A DNA stretch of 64,000 bases from Reyranella aquatilis (GTDB lineage Bacteria; Pseudomonadota; Alphaproteobacteria; Reyranellales; Reyranellaceae): contig NZ_JAJISD010000005.1 of NCBI RefSeq assembly GCF_020880995.1, positions 124,001 through 188,000 on the forward strand, read 5' to 3'. The stretch's first letter is position 1; every line of letters starts with the position of its first letter. Made by a program: the position numbers and the translations under genes. The notes beneath the pieces were generated by a model. That model was not told where the DNA came from. It searched no databases and saw only the letters and a program-made list of their open reading frames with translations. This document shows, piece after piece, positions 43,826 through 52,500 of this stretch.

Positions 43826-44908
43826 TCAATCCGGCAGCGTGAAGATCTCGACCGGATCGCGGACGCCGCGCAGGCGGTGCTTGCCCAGCGACTTCATCGG
43901 GCGCGGACAGTTTTCGTTGAACTCGGCGGAGGCGCAGACGCGGACGCCCAGCGCCTTGGTGAGGCCCTCCAGCCGCGACGCGCGGTTGACGGCCGAGCCG
44001 ATGACCGTGAAGTCGAGCCGGTCCTCGGTGCCGATGTTGCCGAAGGTCACGGTACCGACATGCAGGCCGATTCCGAACTTGATCGGTTCGGCGCCGCCCG
44101 TGGCGCGCGCCTCGTTGGCGGCCTCGGCGTCATCGATCAGCTGGCGCGCGGCTTCGAGCGCGGCGGCCGTCACCATCGGCATGAACAGGGCATCCTCGGC
44201 CGGGAAATAGGCCATCACGCCATCGCCGATGAACTTCAGGATCTCGCCGCCGTGCTTGGCGAGCGCGTCGCCCACCAGCTGGAAGTAGTTGTTCAGCAGC
44301 TCCAGCACCTGGTCGGGCGGCAGGCGTTCGTTGAGGCCGGTGAAGTCGCGCAGGTCGGAAAACCACAGGACGGCGCGGATCTCCTCGCCGTCGCCGCGCC
44401 GGATCATGCCGTGCAGGATGCGCTCGCCGACCTGTCGGCCGAGATAGGTCTGGGCGACGGTCTGGGCAACGCTCTCCTCGATGTGCATCTCCGTCACGGC
44501 GCCCATCATGTCGACAAGGCGCGTGAGATCGTCGATGTCGGCGTCGCTGAAGCCCCCCTTGCGGTCGGTCGCGAAGGCCACGACCGGCAGCGGACCATCG
44601 CGGCGGACGCGCATGGGCAGCGAGAAGTAGTCGGTCCCGCCCCCGCTGCTGACCTCGTGCAGGACCTCGTGGTGCCGGTCGGTCAGACCGTCGAGCCGGT
44701 ACCGGACCGCGGTGCCGCCTTCCCTCACCTCCTGCAGCGGGCTGCCGATATAGGCCGGCGTGAACTGCACGCCGTAGGCGCGGGCTATGGTTTCCACCGT
44801 CTGGCCGCGACGCCACAGAAAGCCCATCGCCTGCAGCTGCGGATGGACGAGCTGCAGGCCGATGTAGGTCCGCCAGACCGGAAGGCCGGCCTCGAGCACG
44901 CGGTTCAT
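43826..44908 (-). CDS. class III adenylate/guanylate cyclase
   Basis: The protein has at least 360 residues. The N-terminal part looks like a sensory region. The C-terminal cyclase domain begins near residue 170: LWFSDLRDFTGLNE (first metal aspartate), ILKFIGDGVMAYFP (base-binding Lys and second metal Asp) and FTVIGSAVNRASRLEGLTK (Asn and Arg of the transition state). The usual adenine-selecting Asp in VIGDAVN is Ser here. The start is uncertain: ATG at 44908 is used, but residues encoded upstream (EKWLLREGRLVRRPDTFLEQ) look conserved and a TTG or CTG start up to 45028 is possible. Confidence 0.85.
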   Translation of the reverse strand: MNRVLEAGLPVWRTYIGLQLVHPQLQAMGFLWRRGQTVETIARAYGVQFTPAYIGSPLQEVREGGTAVRYRLDGLTDRHHEVLHEVSSGGGTDYFSLPMRVRRDGPLPVVAFATDRKGGFSDADIDDLTRLVDMMGAVTEMHIEESVAQTVAQTYLGRQVGERILHGMIRRGDGEEIRAVLWFSDLRDFTGLNERLPPDQVLELLNNYFQLVGDALAKHGGEILKFIGDGVMAYFPAEDALFMPMVTAAALEAARQLIDDAEAANEARATGGAEPIKFGIGLHVGTVTFGNIGTEDRLDFTVIGSAVNRASRLEGLTKALGVRVCASAEFNENCPRPMKSLGKHRLRGVRDPVEIFTLPD

Positions 44909-45024
44909 CAACTGCTCGAGGAAGGTGTCCGGACGCCGGACGAGCCGGCCTTCCCGCAACAGCCACTTCTCGACCGGCAGCAGGCGATCCGCCGCCGGTG
45001 GATTGACGGAAGGTCCCGCGTCGC

Positions 45025-45936
45025 TCAGGAGCCGCTCACGACGGCGGCGACTTCCTCGCCGGAGGTGCGGAAGACGCGGCTGGCCGAGACGTCGGCGATC
45101 TTCTCGATATTGTCGGCCACGTCCTCGATCGTGGGTGCGCGCCCGTCGATCCTCAGGCCCTCTGCCTCGCGATACTCGATGCGCGCAAACGACCCGGCGC
45201 CCGCGCTCCAGATATCGCCGGTCCGCTGGCACTGCTCGCTGCACAGATAGGCGACCATCGGCGAGACATATTCCGGCCTGAGCTTGGCCAGTGCCTCCGG
45301 CGTCATCAGGCTCTCGGTCATGCGCGTGGCGGCGATCGGCGCCAGCGCGTTCATCATGATGTTGTACTTCTGGCCCTCGAGCCGCAGCGCGTTCATGAAG
45401 CCCACGACCGCGAGCTTGGCGCCGCCATAGTTCGACTGGCCGAAGGTACCGTAGATACCCGAGTTCGACGAGGTCACGACGACGCGGCCATAGGCCTTGG
45501 CGCGCATGATCGGCCAGGCGGCGTGCGTGACATAGGCTGTGCCGAGGAAATGGACCTTCACGACGAACTCGAAATCCTCGGTCGTCATGTTGTGGAAGGT
45601 CTTGTCGCGCAGGACGCCCGCATTGTTCACCACGATGTCGACCGAGCCGAAGGCATCGACGGCAGTCTTCACGATGTTGGCGGCGGTCGCGGCCTCGGCG
45701 ACCGAATCGTAGTTGGCGACGGCGATGCCGCCCGCCGCCTTGATCTCGTCCACGACCTTGTCGGCGGCGGCATGACCGCCGCCCCCTGTATTGATGGGAC
45801 GGCCGTCGACCGCGCCGCCCGGATCGTTGACGACCACCCTGGCGCCGCGGCTGGCCAGCAGGAGGGCATGCGCCCGGCCGAGCCCGTTGCCCGCGCCGGT
45901 GACGATGGCGACGCGATTGTCGAAGCGGATTGTCAT
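45025..45936 (-). CDS. short-chain dehydrogenase, 3-hydroxyacyl-CoA dehydrogenase-like
   Basis: The 303-residue protein is an NAD(P)-dependent SDR. The cofactor loop is VTGAGNGLGRAHAL. NNAGVLRDKTFHNM and the catalytic Ser-Tyr-Lys set in TSSNSGIYGTFGQSNYGGAKLAV (quoted in part: SNSGIYGTFGQSNYGGAK) are present. GGAVDGRPINTGGG and the length resemble the dehydrogenase part of multifunctional beta-oxidation enzymes (MFE-2 type). It is 9 bases from the thiolase gene upstream, so the two likely act on the same acyl-CoA or sterol-like side chain. The cyclase follows. Confidence 0.88.
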   Translation of the reverse strand: MTIRFDNRVAIVTGAGNGLGRAHALLLASRGARVVVNDPGGAVDGRPINTGGGGHAAADKVVDEIKAAGGIAVANYDSVAEAATAANIVKTAVDAFGSVDIVVNNAGVLRDKTFHNMTTEDFEFVVKVHFLGTAYVTHAAWPIMRAKAYGRVVVTSSNSGIYGTFGQSNYGGAKLAVVGFMNALRLEGQKYNIMMNALAPIAATRMTESLMTPEALAKLRPEYVSPMVAYLCSEQCQRTGDIWSAGAGSFARIEYREAEGLRIDGRAPTIEDVADNIEKIADVSASRVFRTSGEEVAAVVSGS

Positions 45937-45945
45937 GTCTGTCCT

Positions 45946-47196
45946 CTACTCTTTCGTGAGAATTACGACCGAGGCCACGGCCTCTTCCATGCCGATCACG
46001 CCGCCGCCGTTTTCGGCCAGCGCGACCTTTGCGCCTTTCACCTGACGGGCACCGGCCTCGCCGCGCAGCTGGGTGGCGAGTTCGGCCAGCATCGACAGGC
46101 CGGTGGCGCCGACCGGATGGCCCTTGGAGACCAGCCCGCCCGAGGTGTTGACCGGCAGCTTGCCGCCGGGACCGGTGGCACCCGACTCGACGAACTTGCC
46201 GCCCTCGCCCTCGGGGCAGAAGCGCAGCATCTCGCACTGGTAGATCTCGCAGAAGCTGGTGGCGTCGTGGACCTCGGCGACGTCGATGTCCTCCGGCCCA
46301 AGACCGGCCATCCGGTAGGCCTTGTCGGCAGCCGCGCGCGTCAGGCCGGGCTCGTCGAGGTTGCGATACATGCCGCCCGAGAAGCCGACGCCGGCGATCT
46401 TCACGGCGCGGTCCTGGACTTCCTTGGGCTGCTTCTCGAGATACTCCGCCGAGCAGAGCAGCGCCGCCGCCGCGCCGTCGCCGATCGGGGCGCACATCGC
46501 CCGGGTCAGCGGGAAGGACACGGGGCGATCCTCCAGCACCGACCGCGGCGTCATCTGGAAGCGGTACTGCGCCTTCTCGTTCAGCGCCCCGTAATTGTGG
46601 TTCTTGGCCGCGCCGGCCGCGATCTGCGCCTGGGTGGTGCCGTACTTCCACATGTGCCACTTGGCCTGCATGGCATAGGTATCCATGAAGATCGTGCGGT
46701 CATCGCCCGGCTTGAACTCGGAGCCGACCATCCTGCCGACCCGGTTCATCTCCTCGACCAGCCGGTCGTGCTGGCTGGTGATGTAGCCCTGGTTGAACAG
46801 CCCGGTCGTGCGCTCCGGCGCCTCCGGGCTGAACAGCTTCTCGACGCCGATGCAGAAGGAGAGTTCGTGGGTGCCGGCCAGCACGTCCTTCCAGGCCCCC
46901 ATGAAGGCGGTCGAGGCGGTGGCACAGGCATTCTCGACGTTGAACATCGGCACCCGCGCGGGGAACAGCCCCTCTTCCACGAGCGGCTGGAACAGCGCCT
47001 GCCCGCGGATCGAATTCTGGCCCCAGAAGCCCATGCCGCAATTGCCCAGCCAGCCGGACTCGATGTCCGTCCCCCGGTCCATGCCGGCGTCCGCCAGGGT
47101 CCCCAAATAGGCCTCGCGGGCCAGGTCGCCGAAGCTGAGGCCGGGGTGCTTCTTGAAGACGGTCGTGTAGGCGCCGATCATGTAGACGTCGCGCAT
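45946..47196 (-). CDS. thiolase family protein (SCP2-like acetyl-CoA acetyltransferase)
   Basis: The 416-residue protein has the nucleophile cysteine in FNVENACATASTAFMGAW, the motif EVHDATSFCEIYQCEML and the catalytic histidine in SKGHPVGATGLSMLAELA. The usual C-terminal cysteine block is replaced by LAENGGGVIGMEEA, as in SCP2-type thiolases or lipid-transfer-protein relatives. It probably cleaves branched or sterol-derived 3-ketoacyl-CoAs with the SDR encoded 9 bases downstream. Divergent from the FAD oxidase gene. Confidence 0.87.
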   Translation of the reverse strand: MRDVYMIGAYTTVFKKHPGLSFGDLAREAYLGTLADAGMDRGTDIESGWLGNCGMGFWGQNSIRGQALFQPLVEEGLFPARVPMFNVENACATASTAFMGAWKDVLAGTHELSFCIGVEKLFSPEAPERTTGLFNQGYITSQHDRLVEEMNRVGRMVGSEFKPGDDRTIFMDTYAMQAKWHMWKYGTTQAQIAAGAAKNHNYGALNEKAQYRFQMTPRSVLEDRPVSFPLTRAMCAPIGDGAAAALLCSAEYLEKQPKEVQDRAVKIAGVGFSGGMYRNLDEPGLTRAAADKAYRMAGLGPEDIDVAEVHDATSFCEIYQCEMLRFCPEGEGGKFVESGATGPGGKLPVNTSGGLVSKGHPVGATGLSMLAELATQLRGEAGARQVKGAKVALAENGGGVIGMEEAVASVVILTKE

Positions 47197-47267
47197 GGGG
47201 CGGTTTCCTCAGGTTGGCTTTGGCCGCATTTGAGCGTATCCAAACGGCTTACGCTAGGAGAACGAAC

Positions 47268-48671
47268 ATGGCTGTAGCGGCCCAGGCGAGACCCCTCAAC
47301 GTCGATGCCACGATCGCCGAGCTTAAGGCGCTATTCGGCGAACGGGTCAGCACCGCGCACGCCGTGCGCGAGCAGCACGGCAAGGACATTTCGTATCACG
47401 AAGCGCACCTGCCGGACGCCGTGGTCTTCGCCGAATCGACCGAGGAAGTGCAGCAGATCGTCCAGCTCTGCGCCCGCCACAAGACCCCGATCATCCCCTT
47501 CGGCACCGGCACCTCGCTGGAGGGCCATATCAGCGCCCCCAACGGCGGCATCTCGCTCGACGTCAGCCGCATGAACAAGATTCTGCAGGTCAACGAGGCC
47601 GACCTCGACGTGGTCGTGCAGCCCGGCGTCACCCGCAAGCAGCTCAACGAATACCTGCGCGCCACCGGTCTCTTCTTCCCGATCGATCCCGGCGCCGACG
47701 CCTCGATCGGCGGCATGACCAGCACCCGCGCCTCCGGCACCAACGCGGTGCGCTACGGCACGATGCGCGAGAACGTGCTGTCGCTGCAGGTCGTGACGCC
47801 CGACGGCCGGATCATGCAGCTCGGCCGCCGTTCGCGGAAGTCGAGTGCGGGCTACGACCTGGTGAAGCTGTTCGTGGGCTCCGAGGGCACCCTGGGCGTC
47901 ATCACCGAGATCACGCTGCGCCTCTACGGCATGCCGGAGTCGATGGTCGCCGCGACCTGCGCCTTCGACGACCTCGAGGGCGCGGTCAATACGGTGATCC
48001 AGACCATCCAGTCCGGCATCCCGGTGGCCCGCATCGAGCTGATGGACACCTACACCGTCGACACGGTGAACCAGTATTCCAAGCTCACGCTGCCGCGGAA
48101 GAACCTGCTGCTGCTGGAGTTCCACGGCACCGAGGCGGGTACGAAGGAGCAGGCCGAGATGGTGCAGGCCATCGCCGGCGAACATGGCGGCGGCGACTTC
48201 GCCTGGACCAACCAGGCCGAGGAGCGCAGCAAGATGTGGCAGGCGCGCCATGACGCGGCGTGGGCGGCCAAAGCCTACAAGCCAGGCTGGGGCATGTGGG
48301 CCACCGACGTCTGCGTGCCGATCAGCCGGCTGGCCGAATGCATCCTCGAGACGCAGAAGGACATCCAGGCCAACGACCTCTATGCGCCGATCGTCGGCCA
48401 TGTCGGTGACGGCAACTTCCATCTCACCATGATGGTCGATCCCAGCGACCCGACCTACCTGCCGCGCGCCGAGGCACTCAACGACCGCATGGTCGCCCGC
48501 GCCCTGGCGCTGGGCGGCACCTGTACCGGCGAGCACGGCGTCGGCATCGGCAAGATCAAGTTCCTCTACGAGGAGCACGGCGAGGCCGTCTCGCTGATGC
48601 GCTCGATCAAGAAGGCGATCGACCCGGACAACATCATGAACCCGGGCAAGATCATCGGGCCGATCAATTAA
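47268..48671 (+). CDS. FAD-linked oxidase, D-lactate dehydrogenase (cytochrome)/GlcD type
   Basis: The 467-residue flavoprotein has an FAD-binding PCMH domain (PIIPFGTGTSLEGHISAPNGG, PGADASIGGMTSTRASGTNAVRYGTM quoted in part: GADASIGGMTSTRASGTN, VGSEGTLGVITEITLRL) and a C-terminal substrate domain (GHVGDGNFHLTMMVDP, LGGTCTGEHGVGIGK, IDPDNIMNPGKI). It likely oxidises D-lactate or a similar 2-hydroxyacid and passes electrons to cytochrome or quinone. The start at 47268 follows TAGGAG by 8 bases; an in-frame ATG at 47214 overlaps the divergent promoter region. It is a single-gene unit. Confidence 0.92.
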   Translation: MAVAAQARPLNVDATIAELKALFGERVSTAHAVREQHGKDISYHEAHLPDAVVFAESTEEVQQIVQLCARHKTPIIPFGTGTSLEGHISAPNGGISLDVSRMNKILQVNEADLDVVVQPGVTRKQLNEYLRATGLFFPIDPGADASIGGMTSTRASGTNAVRYGTMRENVLSLQVVTPDGRIMQLGRRSRKSSAGYDLVKLFVGSEGTLGVITEITLRLYGMPESMVAATCAFDDLEGAVNTVIQTIQSGIPVARIELMDTYTVDTVNQYSKLTLPRKNLLLLEFHGTEAGTKEQAEMVQAIAGEHGGGDFAWTNQAEERSKMWQARHDAAWAAKAYKPGWGMWATDVCVPISRLAECILETQKDIQANDLYAPIVGHVGDGNFHLTMMVDPSDPTYLPRAEALNDRMVARALALGGTCTGEHGVGIGKIKFLYEEHGEAVSLMRSIKKAIDPDNIMNPGKIIGPIN

Positions 48672-48675
48672 CCCT

Positions 48676-48796
48676 CGCCTCCCCATCCGGATGGGGAGGT
48701 GGCATCGTCATACGACGACGGAGGGGTCATGACGTTGTGACGCTCATGACCCCATCGCCCCGTATGACGGGGCACTTCCCCATTTGAAGGGGGAAG
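48676..48796. repeat. inverted-repeat element, family C (copy 2)
   Basis: CCTCCCCATCCGGATGGGGAGG at the left end (hairpin; 20-base core CTCCCCATCCGGATGGGGAG) is followed by TGGCATCGTCATACGACGACG and GGGGTCATGAC. The inverse GTCATGACCCCATCG...CACTTCCCC lies on the right. It is related to the element at 16996-17160. Confidence 0.75.
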
Positions 48797-48811
48797 CAGA
48801 TGCGCGAAGGA

Positions 48812-49306
48812 TTACCCGCCCGAGTCGACGACGCACTCCTTGACGCGCTTCCAGGCAGCCGTGGCGCTCTTGCCGAGGTTGACGTCGTCGCGATCCTCGC
48901 TGCCGCCGAGCAGCATGCTGTAGCCCCCCTTGGCGGCGATGATCTCGATGGCCGCCGGCGGCAGGATCGCCCACATGCGCTGCCCGTCGGCCTGGATCAG
49001 GAGATTCCATTGCATGCCGTTCGCCGGCTCGCGCAGGGGAACGACGATAGAGTCGGGGAACTTGCCCTTGCGGCCTTCGGCGCGGACGCTGAGATAGGAG
49101 TGGCCGTCGGTGCGCATCGCCATGATGTCGTCGCGGCCGCCGACGCGGCGGAAAGCCCGGCAATTGGTGACGCCGCTTTGCTCCTTCGTCCGCGAGAAGT
49201 TCCAGCTGTCGAAGCCCTTGCCGTAAGGCTGGGCGCCGCCCTGCGCCAGTGCAGGTACCGTCAATCCCGCGAGGCACAGCCCCACGACTACGCTTTTTAC
49301 CAACAT
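48812..49306 (-). CDS. exported hypothetical protein
   Basis: The 164-residue protein has a signal peptide (residues 1-22, VVVGLCLAGLTVPALAQGG cut region). The mature part holds two cysteines (TNCRAF and KECVVD) that could form a disulfide, with beta-rich segments (SYLSVRAEGRKGKFPDSIVV, WNLLIQADGQRMWAILP). A weak resemblance to invasion-associated IalB-like proteins was considered but not supported by clear motifs. It stands alone between a repeat element and a 190-base gap with the terminator and RidA fragment. Function unknown. Confidence 0.7.
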   Translation of the reverse strand: MLVKSVVVGLCLAGLTVPALAQGGAQPYGKGFDSWNFSRTKEQSGVTNCRAFRRVGGRDDIMAMRTDGHSYLSVRAEGRKGKFPDSIVVPLREPANGMQWNLLIQADGQRMWAILPPAAIEIIAAKGGYSMLLGGSEDRDDVNLGKSATAAWKRVKECVVDSGG

Positions 49307-49384
49307 TTACTCACTCCGATGCTCGCGCGGATATGAGCCCGCGGGGACAACAGAGGTCAAGACGGAGCAGAGGCCAGGAAAACC

Positions 49385-49410
49385 AAAAGGGCCGGCAGTT
49401 GCCGGCCCTT
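49385..49410 (-). terminator. intrinsic terminator downstream of the Calx-beta/CBM2 gene
   Basis: AAGGGCCGGC-AACT-GCCGGCCCTT (10-bp stem) is followed on the minus strand by TTGGTTTTCC. Its stem and flanks match the terminator behind the intact RidA gene at 53005-53030, so it was probably duplicated with the RidA fragment. Confidence 0.8.
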
Positions 49411-49432
49411 CTTCCGGACAATCCGGCACGCC

Positions 49433-49492
49433 TTACTGGGCGGCCCGGATCACGATTCCGACCTCGAGAGCCGGTGGGCTCCCGGCATCACG
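49433..49492 (-). pseudogene. 3' fragment of a RidA family gene
   Basis: Translated on the minus strand, these bases give PPALEVGIVIRAAQ and a stop codon. The intact RidA gene at 53051 ends APGLKVEIMIQAAK and a stop. The DNA around the stop (GCCTTACTGGGCGGCC against GCCTTACTTGGCGGCC) and the following terminator are also alike. Only about 19 codons remain. There is no start codon. The large Calx-beta gene stops 8 bases before this remnant on the same strand. Confidence 0.75.
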
Positions 49493-49500
49493 GCCGGCGA

Positions 49501-52500
49501 TCAGATCAGGAAGTCGAACTTGGCCGGGTCCGCCGGCCCCGTCGCGGTGAAGCCGAAGCTCACGTCGGCCTCGGCATCGACCTTCCCGTTCCAGGCGGCG
49601 TTACGGACCACGTAGCCGCTGGCATCGTGCGAAACGATCTCCGCGTTCCATATGCTGGTGATCTCGCTCTGCGTCTCGATTTCGAGCTGCCAACCGGAGA
49701 CGGCTTCCCCGTGGTTGTGAAGGCTCACGGCCGCGTTGAAGCCGCCGTTCCATGAATCCACCACCGCCATGAGGGCCTGCATGTCGCCACTCGACGGCCC
49801 ATGCGACGTCGTATCGTCGTCCTTGATGGTGGCCGTTGCGGCGCCGCGTCCAATGGTGGCGCCTTGAGCATCGGTCAGGGTGACCGTGAACTTTTCGTTG
49901 CCCTCGGCCAGCTTGTCGCCGGCAATCGCCACCTGGATGACCTTGCTCTGCTCGCCCGCGGCGAAGGTGAGCGTCCCCGACTTCGCCGTATAGTCCGACC
50001 CCGCACTGGCCGTGTCGTTGGCGGTGCCGTACTGGACCGTCACCGGGCCAGTGGCCGCCTTCGACAGTGACACCGTGAAGTCGAGCATGGCCGTGCCCGA
50101 ATCTCCCTCGGCCCGCGTGGCATCCGATATCGACAGGCTTGGCAGGACCGGCGCGGATGCCGGCGTTTCGCTGCCGGACGATATGCCATTGAGCGTAAAG
50201 CCCGTGGCCGCCGTCCCGTCGCTGCCCGGCGTTGCCTGGAAACCGAAGCTTGTCTCCTGGTTGGCGCCGACCGTGCCGTTATAGGACATGTTCTTGATGA
50301 CGTAGTGATTGCCGATGTGGCTTACGATCTGTGCATTCCAGATGTTGGTGATGGCGAACGCCGCGTCGAACCCGACGGTCCAGCCTTTCAGGGCAGTCTC
50401 CCCGGCGGCAACCTGCATGTTGCCGATAAAGCCCGCGCCCCAGTTGTCGCTGACTTTGTAGTCAACCGCCGCCCCACCGGTCGGGGCGGTCCCATCGTCG
50501 TTGGTGATCGTGCCGGTGCCCGAGCCGTCGGCAATCGTGGCACCGCTGGCGCCCGAGAGGTTCAGCGTCAGAGTCTCGTTCGTCTCGACGAGGGTATCGC
50601 CCGACACGTTCACTGAGATCGTCTTCGAGGTCTGGCCCGCCGCGAAGGTCAGTGTCCCCGACTTGGCCGTATAGTCCGAACCCGCACGCGCCGTGCCGTC
50701 GGCCGTGCCGTACTGGACCGTCACCGGAGCCGTGGCCGCCTGCGACAGCGAGACGGTGAAGTTGAGCTTGGCCGTGCCCGAGTTTCCCTCGACCCGCGTG
50801 GCATCCGACACCGACAGGCTCGGCAGGGCCGGGGCGGCCACATCGTCGTTGGTGATCGTGCCGATGCCCGAACCGTCGGCGATCGTGGCACCGCTGGCGC
50901 CCGAGAGGTTCAGCGTCAGCGTCTCGTTCGCCTCGATGGCGGTATCTCCCGACACGTTCACCGAGACCGTCTTCGATGTCTGGCCCGCTGCAAAGGTGAG
51001 CGTGCCAGACTTCGCCGCATAGTCCGAACCCGCACTCGCCGTGCCGTCGGCAGTGCCGTACTGAACCGTCACCGGACCCGTGGCCGCCTGCGACAGCGAG
51101 ACGGTGAAGTTGAGCTTGGCCGTGCCCGAGTTTCCCTCGACCCGCGTGGCATCCGACACCGACAGGCTTGGCAGGACCGGAGCGACCACGTCGTCATTGA
51201 TGATCGTGCCGGTGCCCGAGCCGTCGGCGATCGTGGCGCCGACCGGCGACGACAGCAGCACGGTGAATGTCTCGTCGGCCTCGGCGACGCTGTCGCCCTT
51301 GATGTCCACGTGGATCATCTGCGAGGTCGTGCCCGGCGCGAAGGTCACCGTCCCCGAGGAGGTCGCGTAGTCCACGCCGCCGGCCGCGCTGCCATCGACG
51401 GTCTTGTACTGCACCGTCACCGGCGCGGACGATGCCTTGTCCAGCGTCACGACGAACATGAAATGGTTGTGCTCGCCGTTGCCCTCCTTGATCGACAGGT
51501 CGGCGATGGAGAGGGCAGGCAGCGCGTCGGGCTGGGTATCGATATCGTCGTTGACGATGGTGCCCGTGGCCTGACCTCTGGCGATCGTGGCTCCCGTGGG
51601 CGACGACAACGACAGCAGGAAAGTCTCGTTGGTCTCCACGAGGGTATCGCCGAGAATGTCGACGCTCACCGTCTTGGCAGTCTCGCCTGCCGCGAACGTC
51701 AGCGTACCGACGACCGAGGCATAGTCCTGGCCGGCGGTAGCGGTCCCGTTCGAGGTCGTATAGCCGACCGAAACCGGGCCGGTCGCGGCCTGCGAAAGCG
51801 TGACGGTGAAGACCATCTGGCTCCTGCCGGCATTGCCCTCGGCCAGCGTGCCGTTGGCGACCGAGAGTTGCGGCACGGCGGGCGCAGGCCCCTCGGCCGA
51901 ATCGATGAGCTGCTGCCATTCCGCGCGCGCCGTGGCGTCGCGGGCAGCGATGTTGTTGTGGTCCAGCTCGGCGAGCGACACGCCCGTCAAGACGTAGGTC
52001 TGGCGGTTGCCCTCGATGCTGATGACCGTCGAGCCATCGACCTCCTTCACCGAGAATTCGCTGGCCTTGAACCAGCCGAAGTCGAGCGTGTCCTTCGACG
52101 GATCGAATGCGATGACGGTGTCGATGCCATAGTGCCAGTCGATGACGGTCGTCGTTCCGGTCTGGCCGGAGGGCGGCGCCCCGTTGCCGGCGGCCGTCGG
52201 CCAGTTGTTCGTACCGGCGATGGGCACGCCCTGCGGCTTGATCTGCGAATCCGGAACCGAACTGAAGCCGAGTTGCAGGGCAACGCGGTCCTCGCGGGCC
52301 TCCGCGAAGTAGAACACGAAGTTCTCGGCTTTCAGTTCGGCGGTCGTGACCCCCAGCAGGATCAACGCCTGACCCGTTCCCGAATTGGAGATGACCACTC
52401 CCTCGGGATTGTTGGTCATGTAGATCTGTTCGCGGGTACCGAAGTACCGGAAGTCCACCGTGTCGGTGGCGGGATTGAAGGCGACCCGGTCGATCTGGCC

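Noticed and set aside
43826..46660. Open frame of 944 codons spanning cyclase, SDR and thiolase
   Set aside because: It is the cyclase frame continued upstream through the SDR and thiolase genes, which have clear products in a different frame. High GC content keeps it open by chance.
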